A stretch of DNA of 64,000 nt from Rhizobium esperanzae (GCF_002204185.1 NZ_MXPU01000008.1:181643-245642), one strand, 5' to 3'. Positions 41,764 through 50,948 are shown, numbered from the stretch's first letter. A program made the numbers and translations. Notes: generated by a model not told the origin, from the sequence alone.

Positions 41764-42768
41764 TCAGTTGCCGTTGAGATAGGCGGAGTCGGGCAGGTAA
41801 TAGTCGGTCCAGGCTTTCGGCATGGTCTTGAGCGTACCGATCTTGTGCAGATGCTCGGCAAACTTCATCGTGCCCTGCGGGTCGGTGCGCCATTCATCCA
41901 TGCCCGGTTCCTTCAGCATGGCGAGCAGATCATCGAGGCTGGCCTTGTCCCCCGACACCGTCTTGTAGGCTTCGAGGGCTGCCTTGGGATCCTTCTTGAT
42001 GAAAGCGACCGCTTCTTCCGTCGCTTCGCGCAACGCCTTGACGATCTTCGGGTTGGCATCGGCAAATGCAGTGGTGGTAAAGAAGGTCGCCTGGGTCAGC
42101 GCACCTCCTAGGATCTCCTTGGAATCGGTCACCCTATGCACGCCTTGCTGCTTCAGCTCGATATATTGGAAAGGCGGCGCCGAGAAATGGTTCTTAACCT
42201 CGTGGTTCGGGTTGGCGATTGCAGCAACCGCGTCCGGATGTCCGAGTTGAACGGTGTTTGCATCGAATGTCTTGACCTTGTCCTCACCGAACATCTTCGC
42301 CGCGGCCATCTGCAACAGGATGGCCTGCGTGGACACTCCGACCGTCGGCACGGCGATCTTGTCGGATGGGGTAATGTCCTTCAGCGACTTGATGCGCGGA
42401 TCATTGCTGACCATGATCACCGGCTGCGCGGAGCTGGTGATGATCCCCTTTACCTTTCCCCTGGTGCGGTCCCAGAGCAGAAGCAGATTGCCGGTGCCGG
42501 TATTGACGACGTCGACGTTGCCGGCAAGCAAGGCATCCGTCTGAGCGCCGCCGCCGCTGAAGGTTCGCCACTCGACGGTCACATCAGCCACACCCTCGGC
42601 AGCCGCATGCTTTTCGATCAGCTTCTGCGTCTCCATGACATGGCTGGCGAGATAGAGAATGCCCGGCTGGCGGGTGATCGAAATAGCGGTCTTCTCTTGC
42701 GCCTGGCTCGCCGAGGCAAGGCCAAGCGTCACGGCCGCAGCCACAAGACAATGTTTTAGAATTTGCAT
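41764..42768 (-). CDS. SsuA/TauA-type ABC substrate-binding protein
   Basis: The 334-residue protein has a Sec signal peptide (LKHCLVAAAVTLGLASASQAQ) and an NMT1/SsuA-type body, with LLAGNVDVVNTGTGNLLLLWDRTRGKVKGI, the hinge region KIAVPTVGVSTQAILLQMAAAKMFG and a C-terminal helical part. It captures the cargo of the permease and ATPase encoded after it. GGGAGG precedes ATG 42768. The GntR regulator is divergent across 144 bp containing a palindrome at 42838-42855. Ligand unknown. Confidence 0.92.
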   Translation of the reverse strand: MQILKHCLVAAAVTLGLASASQAQEKTAISITRQPGILYLASHVMETQKLIEKHAAAEGVADVTVEWRTFSGGGAQTDALLAGNVDVVNTGTGNLLLLWDRTRGKVKGIITSSAQPVIMVSNDPRIKSLKDITPSDKIAVPTVGVSTQAILLQMAAAKMFGEDKVKTFDANTVQLGHPDAVAAIANPNHEVKNHFSAPPFQYIELKQQGVHRVTDSKEILGGALTQATFFTTTAFADANPKIVKALREATEEAVAFIKKDPKAALEAYKTVSGDKASLDDLLAMLKEPGMDEWRTDPQGTMKFAEHLHKIGTLKTMPKAWTDYYLPDSAYLNGN

Positions 42769-42837
42769 CTGGTCCTCCCAAAGGATGCGGGCATCAGCCC
42801 TCTGCCGCCTTTCCCGAGGCGGAATTTAGTCATTGAA

Positions 42838-42855
42838 GCACTAATGCATCAGTGC
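42838..42855. promoter_or_regulatory. 18-bp near-perfect palindrome, candidate GntR operator
   Basis: GCACTAATGCATCAGTGC is symmetric except for one mirrored pair. On the minus strand it overlaps a tandem TGATGCAC-TGATGCAT. It lies between the SsuA-type gene and the GntR regulator, about 70 bp from the first and 60 bp from the second start. Confidence 0.6.
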
Positions 42856-42912
42856 ATCAACCCTGAAAATGTGGTTTAGTCGGTTTGCACGACGCAAAAA
42901 CAGAGCAGGGAC

Positions 42913-43605
42913 ATGAGCGGAATGGTTCGGGAAAGCCAGTTGGATCGATCACGACAGGTGGCGCTGCAGATCCACGAGATATTGCGGGCAAGGATACTGA
43001 CGGTTCAACTTGCGCCAGGGACGGTATTGTCGCGCGCGTCGCTCCAGCTTGAATTCGGTGTGAGCCAGACCCCTGTGCGCGATGCCTTGATGCGACTTCA
43101 GGAGGAGGGGCTTGTCGAAGTCTATCCCCAATATGCGACTGTGGTGGCCAAGATCGACACCGACCATGCGAGGCAGGCACAGTTTCTGCGACTGTCGATC
43201 GAACTCGAGGCGGTGCGGCGGCTGACCGAGGAGGTGCCGGGTGAGACGGCGGCGGAGCTGGGCGAGATTCTTGCGCGGCAGAAGTTGGTTCGGTCTCCCG
43301 AAACCTACGACATCTTCGACGACATTGACCGCGATTTTCACCGGAAGCTCTACGAGAAGGCGGGCATATTGCAGCTCTGGGCCAATGTGAGGCGCCAGAG
43401 CGTGCATCTCGATCGGTTACGGCGACTGAACCTCCCCATGCCGGGCAAGATGCAGACTGTCCTCGCCGACCATGAAGCAATCGTTGACGCCATCGCCTCG
43501 GGTGATCCTCATGCGGCGACGGCAGCGCTCAGAAAACATCTGTCAGGCACGCTGTCGATCATTGATGTGATCAGAGCCCAATATCCGAACTATATTCGCG
43601 GCTGA
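42913..43605 (+). CDS. GntR-family regulator (FadR/FCD subfamily)
   Basis: At 230 residues it has the GntR winged helix (about 15-75: LQIHEILRARILTVQLAPGTVLSRASLQLEFGVSQTPVRDALMRLQEEGLVEVYPQYATVV) and an all-helical FCD effector domain ending with HEAIVDAIASGDPHAATAALRKHLSG. FCD regulators usually respond to organic acids, which fits the dehydratase operon. ATG 42913 has CAGGGAC upstream; ATG 42922 is possible. Confidence 0.92.
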   Translation: MSGMVRESQLDRSRQVALQIHEILRARILTVQLAPGTVLSRASLQLEFGVSQTPVRDALMRLQEEGLVEVYPQYATVVAKIDTDHARQAQFLRLSIELEAVRRLTEEVPGETAAELGEILARQKLVRSPETYDIFDDIDRDFHRKLYEKAGILQLWANVRRQSVHLDRLRRLNLPMPGKMQTVLADHEAIVDAIASGDPHAATAALRKHLSGTLSIIDVIRAQYPNYIRG

Positions 43606-43623
43606 CGCACCAGCGGCGTCAGC

Positions 43624-43691
43624 CCGGCTCTCGTAAACGTCAAACACGCGTCCGGCGCAATCTACCGGCGTCATCTCTTAACGAGAGCCGG
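43624..43691. repeat. Large inverted repeat (11-bp arms) downstream of the GntR gene
   Basis: CCGGCTCTCGT (43624-43634) and ACGAGAGCCGG (43681-43691) are perfect inverses around 46 bases. The loop itself repeats CCGGCG-like units. It lies 19 bp after the GntR stop codon and could be a terminator-like or dispersed rhizobial element. The remainder to 43894 shows no gene. Confidence 0.55.
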
Positions 43692-43894
43692 TCTAAGCTA
43701 CGCCGCGTTATGGTTCAGCTTGGTGGTATATTGTCACTGGTTTGGTTTCCGCAGCGCCTCAACTTCCTCGGAAACGCGATCTTTGATCTCGTCGTGAGCT
43801 TCGGAAGCAACCAGACGCGTCTGGTATCGTACCGCCACCAATGACATTGCTCGCGCGATCGTCCCTAAGATCGAGAAAGATGGAGAACGCCAGC

Positions 43895-44056
43895 ATGTCC
43901 GATGGATTGCGCAAAAGAAGCTCGACTACCGCTTCGCAAAGAATTGATGTTCTTGAACGCACCAATCTAGCCGCCCGGGAAGTGCTCGCCGAGGAGCGAC
44001 GCCGCCGGGAAGCCAAGACTGTGCGGCTGCGCCAAGCGCGGCTGCAAGCAGAATAG
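43895..44056 (+). CDS. Small charged hypothetical protein, 53 residues
   Basis: The protein reads MSDGLRKRSSTTASQRIDVL then ERTNLAAREVLAEERRRREAKTVRLRQARLQAE, a basic helical chain with coiled-coil character. Similar small rhizobial proteins of unknown function exist, as I remember. GGAGA eight bases upstream supports ATG 43895; ATG 43880 would add five residues. The adjacent 44057-44154 stretch holds nothing clear. Confidence 0.55.
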   Translation: MSDGLRKRSSTTASQRIDVLERTNLAAREVLAEERRRREAKTVRLRQARLQAE

Positions 44057-44154
44057 GAGGACCGACAGATTTGACTTCATCCAGTCTTTGCGCGCAGCTG
44101 TCGAGAGTTCCATAATGCGTCTTACGCCACATTCTACAATTTCAGATTGCACCC

Positions 44155-44955
44155 CTAGTTATCGGTACATTCTGTCCTGGCATTCAGAATGGTCGAGGCA
44201 ATATCGGCAAAACCAAGTCCTGCAGGCTGGGAGGAAATCCACCTCGGCGCATGCTGCAAATACGGAAGAACAGGAAGGATATTGCCGACGCCGAAAGAAT
44301 TTCGGATGAAACCGAACATTGGCGAATCGTTTCGAGAATCGCCGACGAACGCCGTGACGGAGGGCAATTCAGCGGGGTCGACCTCGAACATGCCGGTCAG
44401 GAGGCGTTCGCTCATGGCGCGTTTGTCATAAACGCCTATCCAGGTGTTGATGTGGATGGAACTGATGGCGACGGTGCCGCCGATTGCCCTGATATCGGAT
44501 GCCAGATCTTCGACCTCGCGGGTATCATGATTCTGAATGTCGATTGCCACGTCAGCCAGGCGGAACACCTGGTCGTGAGCGATCTTGAAGGTGCCGCCTT
44601 TTTCCGAGATCAGCTTTTCGATGGCACCAAGATGCTGGCGTTGACGCTCGCCCTGCAGTGCGCCGTTCTCCCAGTATTCGAAAACAACCTCACCATTGCG
44701 GCGCATGACGGCATAAGCGCCGCTTTCGCCGATGACCGCGGCAACCGGCCAGGCACGGACGATGTGTTCGCACCAGCCGGCAGAACCACCCGTGACCGGC
44801 ACGATGGCGATGCCGGCCCGGCTGAGCTCCCAAAGGGCCTCATAGGTAGACGGCAGAAGCTTGCCTTCCGTCGTCAGCGTATCGTCGATATCGGTGAAGA
44901 GATAACGCACGTGCCGCAGTTCCTGCGCAGAGGGTGCCAGATCTACGAACGTCAT
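44155..44955 (-). CDS. HAD-superfamily phosphatase (type IIB/Cof-like)
   Basis: The 266-residue protein has the HAD motif I FTDIDDTLTTEG, motif II region VPVTGGSAGW and a late motif IV AFVGDSRNDSPMF, with the cap domain between. These enzymes remove phosphate from sugar phosphates or similar molecules. Its ATG overlaps the DeoR gene's TGA, and it is the last gene of the ugp operon. Dephosphorylation of glycerol 3-phosphate or a related product is possible but not shown. Confidence 0.88.
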   Translation of the reverse strand: MTFVDLAPSAQELRHVRYLFTDIDDTLTTEGKLLPSTYEALWELSRAGIAIVPVTGGSAGWCEHIVRAWPVAAVIGESGAYAVMRRNGEVVFEYWENGALQGERQRQHLGAIEKLISEKGGTFKIAHDQVFRLADVAIDIQNHDTREVEDLASDIRAIGGTVAISSIHINTWIGVYDKRAMSERLLTGMFEVDPAELPSVTAFVGDSRNDSPMFGFIRNSFGVGNILPVLPYLQHAPRWISSQPAGLGFADIASTILNARTECTDN

Positions 44956-45737
44956 GTCATGTCCTCGCAGGTGACCACCTCCATGCTGCTCTCGGCCAGC
45001 ACAGCAGCGACCGACGGATCAGGCGGCGGCCGGTCCGTGTAAAAGCGGGTGATTTTATTGAAAGGCGCTACGCGCACCGCCGCGTGGCGGGTCCATTTGC
45101 TGACGTCTGCGGCCAAAAGACGTGTTTGCGAATTCTCCAGAAGCGCATTGGTGATCTGCGCCTCGCTATAGCTGAAGTCCATCAGGCCGTTCACCGGGCT
45201 CAGGGCACCGGCACCAACGACTGCATAGGTCGCATAGAATTTTTCCACGAACTTGATCACATCGCTACCCACCACGTCGCGGTCGTCATGGCGCAGCAGA
45301 CCGCCGGTGAGATGGACCTCGACACTCGGCGATTCGCAAAGAGTGAGAGCGACATGGATATTATTGGTGATAACGGTCAGCCCCTGGTGATCGCGCAACG
45401 CCTCTGCCACGAATTGAACCGTACTGCCGATCCCCAGGAATACCGTCGCATCCGGGCCTATGTCGGCGGCGACCCGCTTTGCGATCAGCCGCTTGGCCCG
45501 ACGGTTCAGTTGGGCACGGGCGTTCAGCGAAATATTGCTGCCTTCGACCGGCACGTCGACACCGCCGTGAAAGCGGCGGGCGTGCCCGAGATCACACAGG
45601 GCATTGATATCACGGCGGATCGTCTGGGTCGTCAGATCGTACCGGCGCGCCAGATCATCGATATATTGGACGCCCTCCGTTTCGATCAGCGCAAGTATTT
45701 CGCGTTGTCGGCTCGATATGACCCGCTGCCCCATCAC
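44952..45737 (-). CDS. DeoR-family regulator of the ugp operon
   Basis: The 261-residue protein has the DeoR helix-turn-helix (SSRQREILALIETEGVQYIDDLARRYDLTTQTIRRDINALCDLGHARRFHGGV) and the DeoR C-terminal sugar-phosphate sensor domain (FLGIGSTVQFVAEAL, VHLTGGLLRHDDRDVVGSDVI). GlpR, the E. coli glycerol-3-phosphate repressor, belongs to this family. It is encoded inside the ugp operon and probably reads the TGTTCA-AA-TGAACA repeats upstream of ugpB. Confidence 0.92.
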   Translation of the reverse strand: MMGQRVISSRQREILALIETEGVQYIDDLARRYDLTTQTIRRDINALCDLGHARRFHGGVDVPVEGSNISLNARAQLNRRAKRLIAKRVAADIGPDATVFLGIGSTVQFVAEALRDHQGLTVITNNIHVALTLCESPSVEVHLTGGLLRHDDRDVVGSDVIKFVEKFYATYAVVGAGALSPVNGLMDFSYSEAQITNALLENSQTRLLAADVSKWTRHAAVRVAPFNKITRFYTDRPPPDPSVAAVLAESSMEVVTCEDMT

Positions 45738-45743
45738 TATTTC

Positions 45744-46493
45744 CTATGAGAGATAGACACTCGGGTCGTCTGTTATCACACCGGTCAAGCCGGCAGGCCA
45801 AAAAGATGCGAGCAGCTTCGGGTCGTTGCAGGTCCAAGCCCGCACCTTGATTCCCCGGTGCGCCGCCTCCTCAAGGAAACCGATGCTGAGAGACTTGTAA
45901 CCAAGATGAACCGTTCCTGCGGGAATTGATTTAAGACAATCGCTCCAGTCATCCGGCAGTTGACTCCACAACATGGCAAGCTCGTAACTCGGATCGATTT
46001 CGTGCATGCGCCTGAGCGCCGCCGCGTCGAAGCTCGATATCATGATCTTGGTCTGCGGCGCGCGCGCCCTCAGATGTTCGTCAACGGTCTTCACCAACTG
46101 CTCGAGAGATTTGTGATGCGGATGCTGCTTGATCTCGACATTGGCATTTAGACCCAGTTCCCCCAAGGCGGACACGGCCGCGGCAAGAGTCGGCAAGGGC
46201 TCGCCCCTGAAGCGAGGATCGAACCAGGCGCCTGCATCGATCGTCTCGAGATCGGCTGCAATGAAGTCGCCGAGATTGCCCGTCGATGAGGAGCAACGGT
46301 CGACCGACATGTCATGAATGACGACGGCCGTTCCGTCACCCAGAAGCGCGACATCGAGCTCGACCCATTCGGCTCCCTGCTCGGCGGCCGCGCGGAAAGC
46401 GGCGATCGTGTTTTCCGGCGCGATGGCCGATGCGCCTCGATGTGCCTGAACCTCGCTGCGGGAGGGTCCGAAGCTTCGCTCTGATTCCTTCAT
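45744..46493 (-). CDS. ugpQ: Glycerophosphodiester phosphodiesterase
   Basis: The 249-residue enzyme has the GDPD signature QAHRGASAIAPENTIAAFRAAAEQGAEWVELDVALLGDGTAVVIHDMSVDR, with catalytic His in AHRG and VIHD and metal-binding Glu in PENT and ELD, and later VEIKQHPH. It splits glycerophosphodiesters to glycerol 3-phosphate plus alcohol, feeding the ugp importer products into metabolism. ATG 46493 with GAAAGAG upstream is preferred over ATG 46550. No signal peptide, so cytoplasmic, like E. coli UgpQ. Confidence 0.92.
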   Translation of the reverse strand: MKESERSFGPSRSEVQAHRGASAIAPENTIAAFRAAAEQGAEWVELDVALLGDGTAVVIHDMSVDRCSSSTGNLGDFIAADLETIDAGAWFDPRFRGEPLPTLAAAVSALGELGLNANVEIKQHPHHKSLEQLVKTVDEHLRARAPQTKIMISSFDAAALRRMHEIDPSYELAMLWSQLPDDWSDCLKSIPAGTVHLGYKSLSIGFLEEAAHRGIKVRAWTCNDPKLLASFWPAGLTGVITDDPSVYLS

Positions 46494-46559
46494 TGACTCA
46501 TCTCTTTCGTCGTTTCTCGCGGCCGGACTTGCTGGATGGCCCTGGCCCATGGCCGCATC

Positions 46560-47606
46560 TCAGTCCGTGCGTCTGCCGGTCCTGCTGTTGAAGGGGTGCA
46601 TCTGATCGATGCGGGCAAAGACATCGATTCTGGCGGACTCGGCAAAGTCCGGCCGCCCTGGAACGGTCAGGACAATCGTCTGCTGGCCCTCGCCCAACCT
46701 AACATGCAGGTGGCTTTCGCCGCCGATCGGCTCGAGCAATTCGACGATCGCGTTCAGGCGAATAGAAGGCTCGGCAGGCTTTTCAACCAGCAATGCATCC
46801 GGCCGAAGCCCGACCGTATCCGTTCCTTCTGGCAAAGCGAGAGTTCCCCCCGACTCGGTCGCATGGAACATCTCAATCGGCACGAGATTCATCGGCGGGG
46901 AGCCGATGAAACCGGCAACGAACAAACTTGCCGGACGGTCGTAGACTTCGACCGGCGTTCCCACTTGTTCGACCAGTCCGCCATTCATGACGACGAGCCT
47001 GTCGGCAAGCGTCATCGCTTCGAGCTGGTCATGGGTCACGTAGATGCTGGTGGTCTTCAGGCGGCGTTGCAGCCGGCGTATTTCAACCCGCATCTGCACA
47101 CGCAGCTTGGCATCGAGATTGGAGAGGGGCTCGTCGAAAAGAAACGCCGCCGGTTCGCGCACGATGGCCCGTCCCATCGCGACGCGCTGGCGCTGTCCTC
47201 CCGACAATTCACGCGGCTTGCGATGGAGCATTGGCCCGATTTCGAGGATGTCGGCCGCTTCTTTGACGCGGCGATCGATTTCCGCTCGCGCCGTACCCCG
47301 ATTCTTCAATCCATATTCAAGGTTTCCGCGCACCGTCATATGCGGATAAAGCGCATAATTCTGGAAGACCATGGCGATATCGCGTTCGGCCGGTTCCGCC
47401 TTGTTGACGTTGCGGCCACCAATCTCGACCCGGCCGTCGGTGATCGACTCCAACCCGGCGATCATGCGCAGCAAGGTTGACTTGCCGCAACCGGAAGGGC
47501 CGACGAGCACAATGAATTCGCCGTCTTCGACAGCCAGGTTGATGCCTTTGACAGCAGGAACCGAACCATAGTTTTTCTTGACGTCGACAATATTGATCGG
47601 GGCCAT
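46560..47606 (-). CDS. ugpC: sn-glycerol-3-phosphate ABC transporter ATPase
   Basis: The 348-residue ATPase has [45 protein letters not shown] and a C-terminal TOBE region ([10 protein letters not shown]). It is the energy subunit for UgpA and UgpE. ATG 47606 follows the ugpE stop by one base, with GGAGAAA upstream. The 67-bp gap to the phosphodiesterase has no strong hairpin. Confidence 0.94.
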   Translation of the reverse strand: MAPINIVDVKKNYGSVPAVKGINLAVEDGEFIVLVGPSGCGKSTLLRMIAGLESITDGRVEIGGRNVNKAEPAERDIAMVFQNYALYPHMTVRGNLEYGLKNRGTARAEIDRRVKEAADILEIGPMLHRKPRELSGGQRQRVAMGRAIVREPAAFLFDEPLSNLDAKLRVQMRVEIRRLQRRLKTTSIYVTHDQLEAMTLADRLVVMNGGLVEQVGTPVEVYDRPASLFVAGFIGSPPMNLVPIEMFHATESGGTLALPEGTDTVGLRPDALLVEKPAEPSIRLNAIVELLEPIGGESHLHVRLGEGQQTIVLTVPGRPDFAESARIDVFARIDQMHPFNSRTGRRTD

Positions 47607-47607
47607 T

Positions 47608-48456
47608 TCATTTCTCCGTTTCGACCAGGCCTTTGACGAAAAGGCGTTGCATGGCGACGATGACGAGGACGGGCGGCAAGGCGGCCAGAATGACCGCCGC
47701 CATGACGAGGTTCCAGCGCGGCTCGGCGTCCGCGACCGCGGCCATGCGCTGGATACCCATGACGACAGTGTAGAGGCTCTGGTCGGTCGTAACGATGAGC
47801 GGCCACAGATACTGGTTCCAGCCGAGCACGAACAGGATAATGAACAAGGCTGCGATATTGGTCACCGACAACGGCAACAGGATATCGCGGAAGAATTTCA
47901 TCGGCCCCGCCCCGTCGACGCGCGCAGCCTCCATCAGCTCGTCGGGCACGGTGAGGAAAAACTGTCGAAACAGGAAGGTGGCCGTCGCCGACGCGATCAG
48001 CGGAATAATGAGCCCGCCATAATTGTTCAGCATTCCGAGGTCTGCGACCACCTTATAGGTCGGCACGATGCGCACCTCGACCGGCAGCATCAGAGTGATG
48101 AAGATCATCCAGAAGGCGAGCGTGCGAAAGGGAAATCGGAAATAGACGATGGCGAAGGCAGAAAGGATGGAAATGGCAATCTTTCCAACTGCAACACCGA
48201 CGGCCATGATCAAAGAATTGATGAGCATCGGCCCGATCGGCGGCGCGCCGGAACTCGTCATTCCCGATGATAGCATGGTCGAATAATTCTCGAGGATGTG
48301 CGGTCCCGGCGCCAGCGGCACGACACCGGACAGGAAGTCGTTGGGGCCGTGGCTCGATGCGATAAAGGCGATATAGACCGGGAAGATCACGATCGTGACG
48401 CCGAGGATAAGGACGATGTGAGCCAGGAAATTCAGGAAAGGACGATTTTCAACCAC
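47608..48456 (-). CDS. ugpE: sn-glycerol-3-phosphate ABC transporter permease
   Basis: The 282-residue permease has an opening span ([28 protein letters not shown]), the periplasmic loop with GTNLPLLD-like context [15 protein letters not shown], and the EAA loop [47 protein letters not shown]. The start codon is GTG 48456, set by GAGGAG nine bases upstream. With UgpA it forms the channel. Confidence 0.93.
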   Translation of the reverse strand: MVENRPFLNFLAHIVLILGVTIVIFPVYIAFIASSHGPNDFLSGVVPLAPGPHILENYSTMLSSGMTSSGAPPIGPMLINSLIMAVGVAVGKIAISILSAFAIVYFRFPFRTLAFWMIFITLMLPVEVRIVPTYKVVADLGMLNNYGGLIIPLIASATATFLFRQFFLTVPDELMEAARVDGAGPMKFFRDILLPLSVTNIAALFIILFVLGWNQYLWPLIVTTDQSLYTVVMGIQRMAAVADAEPRWNLVMAAVILAALPPVLVIVAMQRLFVKGLVETEK

Positions 48457-48468
48457 CTTTGACGCTCC

Positions 48469-49353
48469 TCAATATTGCACGCGGCGTTCGATGAAGCGGA
48501 ACTGGACCGCGGTAAGAGCAACAACGATGATCATGAGTATGACCGACTGCGCCGCCGAGGAGCCCAGGTTGAGGCCGATGAAACCGTCGAAATAAACCTT
48601 GTAGACGAGGATTTCCGTGGCGCGTGCCGGTCCGCCTTGCGTCGTCGCATGAACGATGCCGAAAGTGTCGAACATGGCGTAAACGATGTTGATGACGACC
48701 AGATAGAAGGTTGTCGGCGAGATCAACGGGAAGACGATCGTCCAGAAGCGCTTCACCGGCCCGGCGCCATCGATGGCACCGGCTTCCTGGAGCGAGCGCG
48801 GCACGGATTGCAGCGCGGCCAGGAAAAACAGAAAGTTATAGGAAATTTGTTTCCAGGTGGCGGCGATCACGATCAGGACCATCGCGTTATCCGGGTTGAT
48901 CAGATGGTTCCAGCTGATCCCCATGCTGCGAAGCATATAGGCAACGATGCCGATCGAGGGATTGAACATGAACCACCAGAGTATGCCGGCGATCGCAGGC
49001 GCGACGGCGTAAGGCCAGATCAGCAAGGTCGAATAGATGCGGGACGTCCGCAGCACACGCATGGCCGCGGCGGCCAGAGTGAGTGCAATCGTCGTCGACA
49101 AGATCGTCACCGAAACGGCGAAGACCAGTGTGTGGCCAAAGGCGTCCATATAGAGTGGGTCGGCAAACAGCCGGCGATAATTCTGGAACCAGACGAAGTT
49201 CGTTTTGAAACCGAACGCATCCTGGCGAAGGAACGATTGCCAGAAGGCGGTTGCGGCCGGCCAAAGAAAGAAGACGACGGTTATCAGAAGCTGGGGAGCA
49301 ATAAGCAGATACGGCAAAATCCTATTGGGAAAGACGGTTCGTTTCGTTTGCAT
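48469..49353 (-). CDS. ugpA: sn-glycerol-3-phosphate ABC transporter permease
   Basis: The 294-residue permease begins with a span ([51 protein letters not shown]) characteristic of UgpA and has the EAA loop [50 protein letters not shown] precedes ATG 49353. It follows ugpB after a strong intercistronic hairpin and precedes ugpE by 12 bp. Confidence 0.94.
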   Translation of the reverse strand: MQTKRTVFPNRILPYLLIAPQLLITVVFFLWPAATAFWQSFLRQDAFGFKTNFVWFQNYRRLFADPLYMDAFGHTLVFAVSVTILSTTIALTLAAAAMRVLRTSRIYSTLLIWPYAVAPAIAGILWWFMFNPSIGIVAYMLRSMGISWNHLINPDNAMVLIVIAATWKQISYNFLFFLAALQSVPRSLQEAGAIDGAGPVKRFWTIVFPLISPTTFYLVVINIVYAMFDTFGIVHATTQGGPARATEILVYKVYFDGFIGLNLGSSAAQSVILMIIVVALTAVQFRFIERRVQY

Positions 49354-49376
49354 GGGCCCTCACAGAATGATGGAGA

Positions 49377-49403
49377 GGCAGGGCCGGCTAGGCGGGCCCT
49401 GCC
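49377..49403 (-). terminator. Strong hairpin between ugpB and ugpA
   Basis: GGCAGGGCC (49377-49385) and GGCCCTGCC (49395-49403) form a 9-bp perfect stem with a 9-base loop, 8 bp after the ugpB stop codon. It has no U tract; mRNA protection or attenuation is likely. Confidence 0.65.
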
Positions 49404-49411
49404 CCGAGCCC

Positions 49412-50734
49412 TTAGTTGGCGGATTCGAAATCGCGAAGCTGTTCGTTGCCGCGCGCGACAACGGAATCGAGTGCTTCCTTTGCGGTCTTCTTGCCGCCGA
49501 GCAATGCCGCGAATTCGTCATCGATGATGCCGCGGACCTGAACGTAATTGCCGAACCGGATGCCTTTGGAATTTTCGGTCGGCGTCACCCGCGTCAGCTG
49601 CTTGATGCCGACATCTGCACCGGGGTTCTTTTCGTAATATCCCTGCTCCTGGCTCAGCTTGTAGGCAGCCTCGGTGATCGGCAGATAGCCCGAGAACTGA
49701 TGCCAGTCGGCCTGAACTTCCGGCTTCTGCAGATAGGTATAGAATTTTGCCACACCCTTATATTCTTCTTCCGGGCGCCCCTTCAGCGTCCAGAGTGTGG
49801 CGCCGCCGATGATCGAGTTGAGCGGCTGCTTGATGACGTCGTCATAGTAGGGAAGTGGCGCAAAACCGACCTTGAAGGCTTTGGCATTGTTGATGACGCC
49901 CGCCCGGCCAGCGGACGAGTTCATGTACATCGCGCATTCCTGCGAATAGAACATCGGAGGCGCGTTATCACCGCCGACCGGCCCGCCGAATTTGAAGAGC
50001 CCTTCGTCCTGCCACTTCTTCAGGTTCCCCCAATGGCGGATCGTCAGATCATTGTTGAAGGTGAACTCCGCATCCAGGCCGCCGAACCCGTTGGCCTTGG
50101 TGGAATAAGGCTTGTCGTGCAAGGCGTTGAGATTTTCCGTCTGAATCCAGGAGATCCAGGCACTGGTGAAGCCGCATTTGGCGGCGCCCGACTTGATGAT
50201 CGTGCGCGAGAAGGCCTCCACCTCGGCCCATGTCTTTGGTGGCGTCTCCGGATCGAGCCCGGCTTTCTTGAAGACATCCTTATTGTAATACATGATCGGC
50301 GTCGACGAATTGAAGGGCAGCGATAACACGTTGCCGCTGGTGTCGGAGTAGTAGCCGACCACCGGCGCAATGAACTTGTTCTGGTCCCAGGGCTCGCCTT
50401 GGTCCTTCATCAACTGATACACCGGATAGACCGCGCCCTGCGCTGCCATCATGGTGCCGGTGCCGACTTCATAGACCTGCACGATGGCCGGCTGTTGGTT
50501 GGCGCGGAACGCAGCGATGGCGCCCGTCAGCGTCTCGTCGTAGGTGCCCTTGTAAACCGGCACGATTTCATAGTCGGATTGAGACGCGTTGAAGCCCTTG
50601 GCAATTTGCTCCAGCTTCGCGCCGTTCTCGCCACCCATCGCGTGCCACCACTGGATCTTCGTGGCGGCCATCGCCGGAACGGACAAGGACAGGCTGGTCA
50701 ATCCTGCGGACAGGAAAAAAGCGATCTTGTTCAT
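49412..50734 (-). CDS. ugpB: sn-glycerol-3-phosphate-binding periplasmic protein
   Basis: The 440-residue protein has a Sec signal peptide (MNKIAFFLSAGLTSLSLSVPAMA) and a family 1 binding-protein body closely fitting UgpB: IQWWHAMGGENGAKLEQIAKGFNASQSDYEIVPVYKGTYDETL near the start, with the Trp-rich entry, and GYLPITEAAYKL later. It captures glycerol 3-phosphate or glycerophosphodiesters. GGGAGAG supports ATG 50734. It heads a seven-gene operon, ugpBAEC-ugpQ-deoR-HAD. The operator-like repeats lie about 85-215 bp upstream. Confidence 0.94.
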   Translation of the reverse strand: MNKIAFFLSAGLTSLSLSVPAMAATKIQWWHAMGGENGAKLEQIAKGFNASQSDYEIVPVYKGTYDETLTGAIAAFRANQQPAIVQVYEVGTGTMMAAQGAVYPVYQLMKDQGEPWDQNKFIAPVVGYYSDTSGNVLSLPFNSSTPIMYYNKDVFKKAGLDPETPPKTWAEVEAFSRTIIKSGAAKCGFTSAWISWIQTENLNALHDKPYSTKANGFGGLDAEFTFNNDLTIRHWGNLKKWQDEGLFKFGGPVGGDNAPPMFYSQECAMYMNSSAGRAGVINNAKAFKVGFAPLPYYDDVIKQPLNSIIGGATLWTLKGRPEEEYKGVAKFYTYLQKPEVQADWHQFSGYLPITEAAYKLSQEQGYYEKNPGADVGIKQLTRVTPTENSKGIRFGNYVQVRGIIDDEFAALLGGKKTAKEALDSVVARGNEQLRDFESAN

Positions 50735-50817
50735 AATCTCTCCCACTTCTCTCGGTCCGCAGCCTCCCGCTCCAGACGCGTGGATGGTAGCAGCCGAGTT
50801 TCACTTTGCAACAACGG

Positions 50818-50835
50818 AATGTTCAAATGAACATT
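50818..50835. promoter_or_regulatory. Candidate DeoR/GlpR-type operator, copy 1 (ugpB)
   Basis: AATGTTCA and TGAACATT are perfectly inverted around AA. It lies 84 bp upstream of the ugpB start codon and is probably read by the DeoR regulator of this operon. Confidence 0.65.
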
Positions 50836-50934
50836 TGAAGCGCTCGTAAACCGAAGGCCGCACGGGCCTCTTGCTCCACAAGCGTGATTGGCTCGCATGG
50901 ACTTCCCCATCAGCCGCTCGGATGCTCGATACAG

Positions 50935-50948
50935 TGTTCAAATGAACG
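50935..50948. promoter_or_regulatory. Candidate DeoR/GlpR-type operator, copy 2
   Basis: TGTTCAAATGAACG repeats the core GTTCAAATGAAC of copy 1, centred about 115 bp away. A half-site (CAAATGAAC) appears again near 51132. The rest of the 50735-51189 gap holds no gene; a small GC hairpin (CGCGGG 51061-51066, CCCGCG 51080-51085) is present. Confidence 0.6.
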
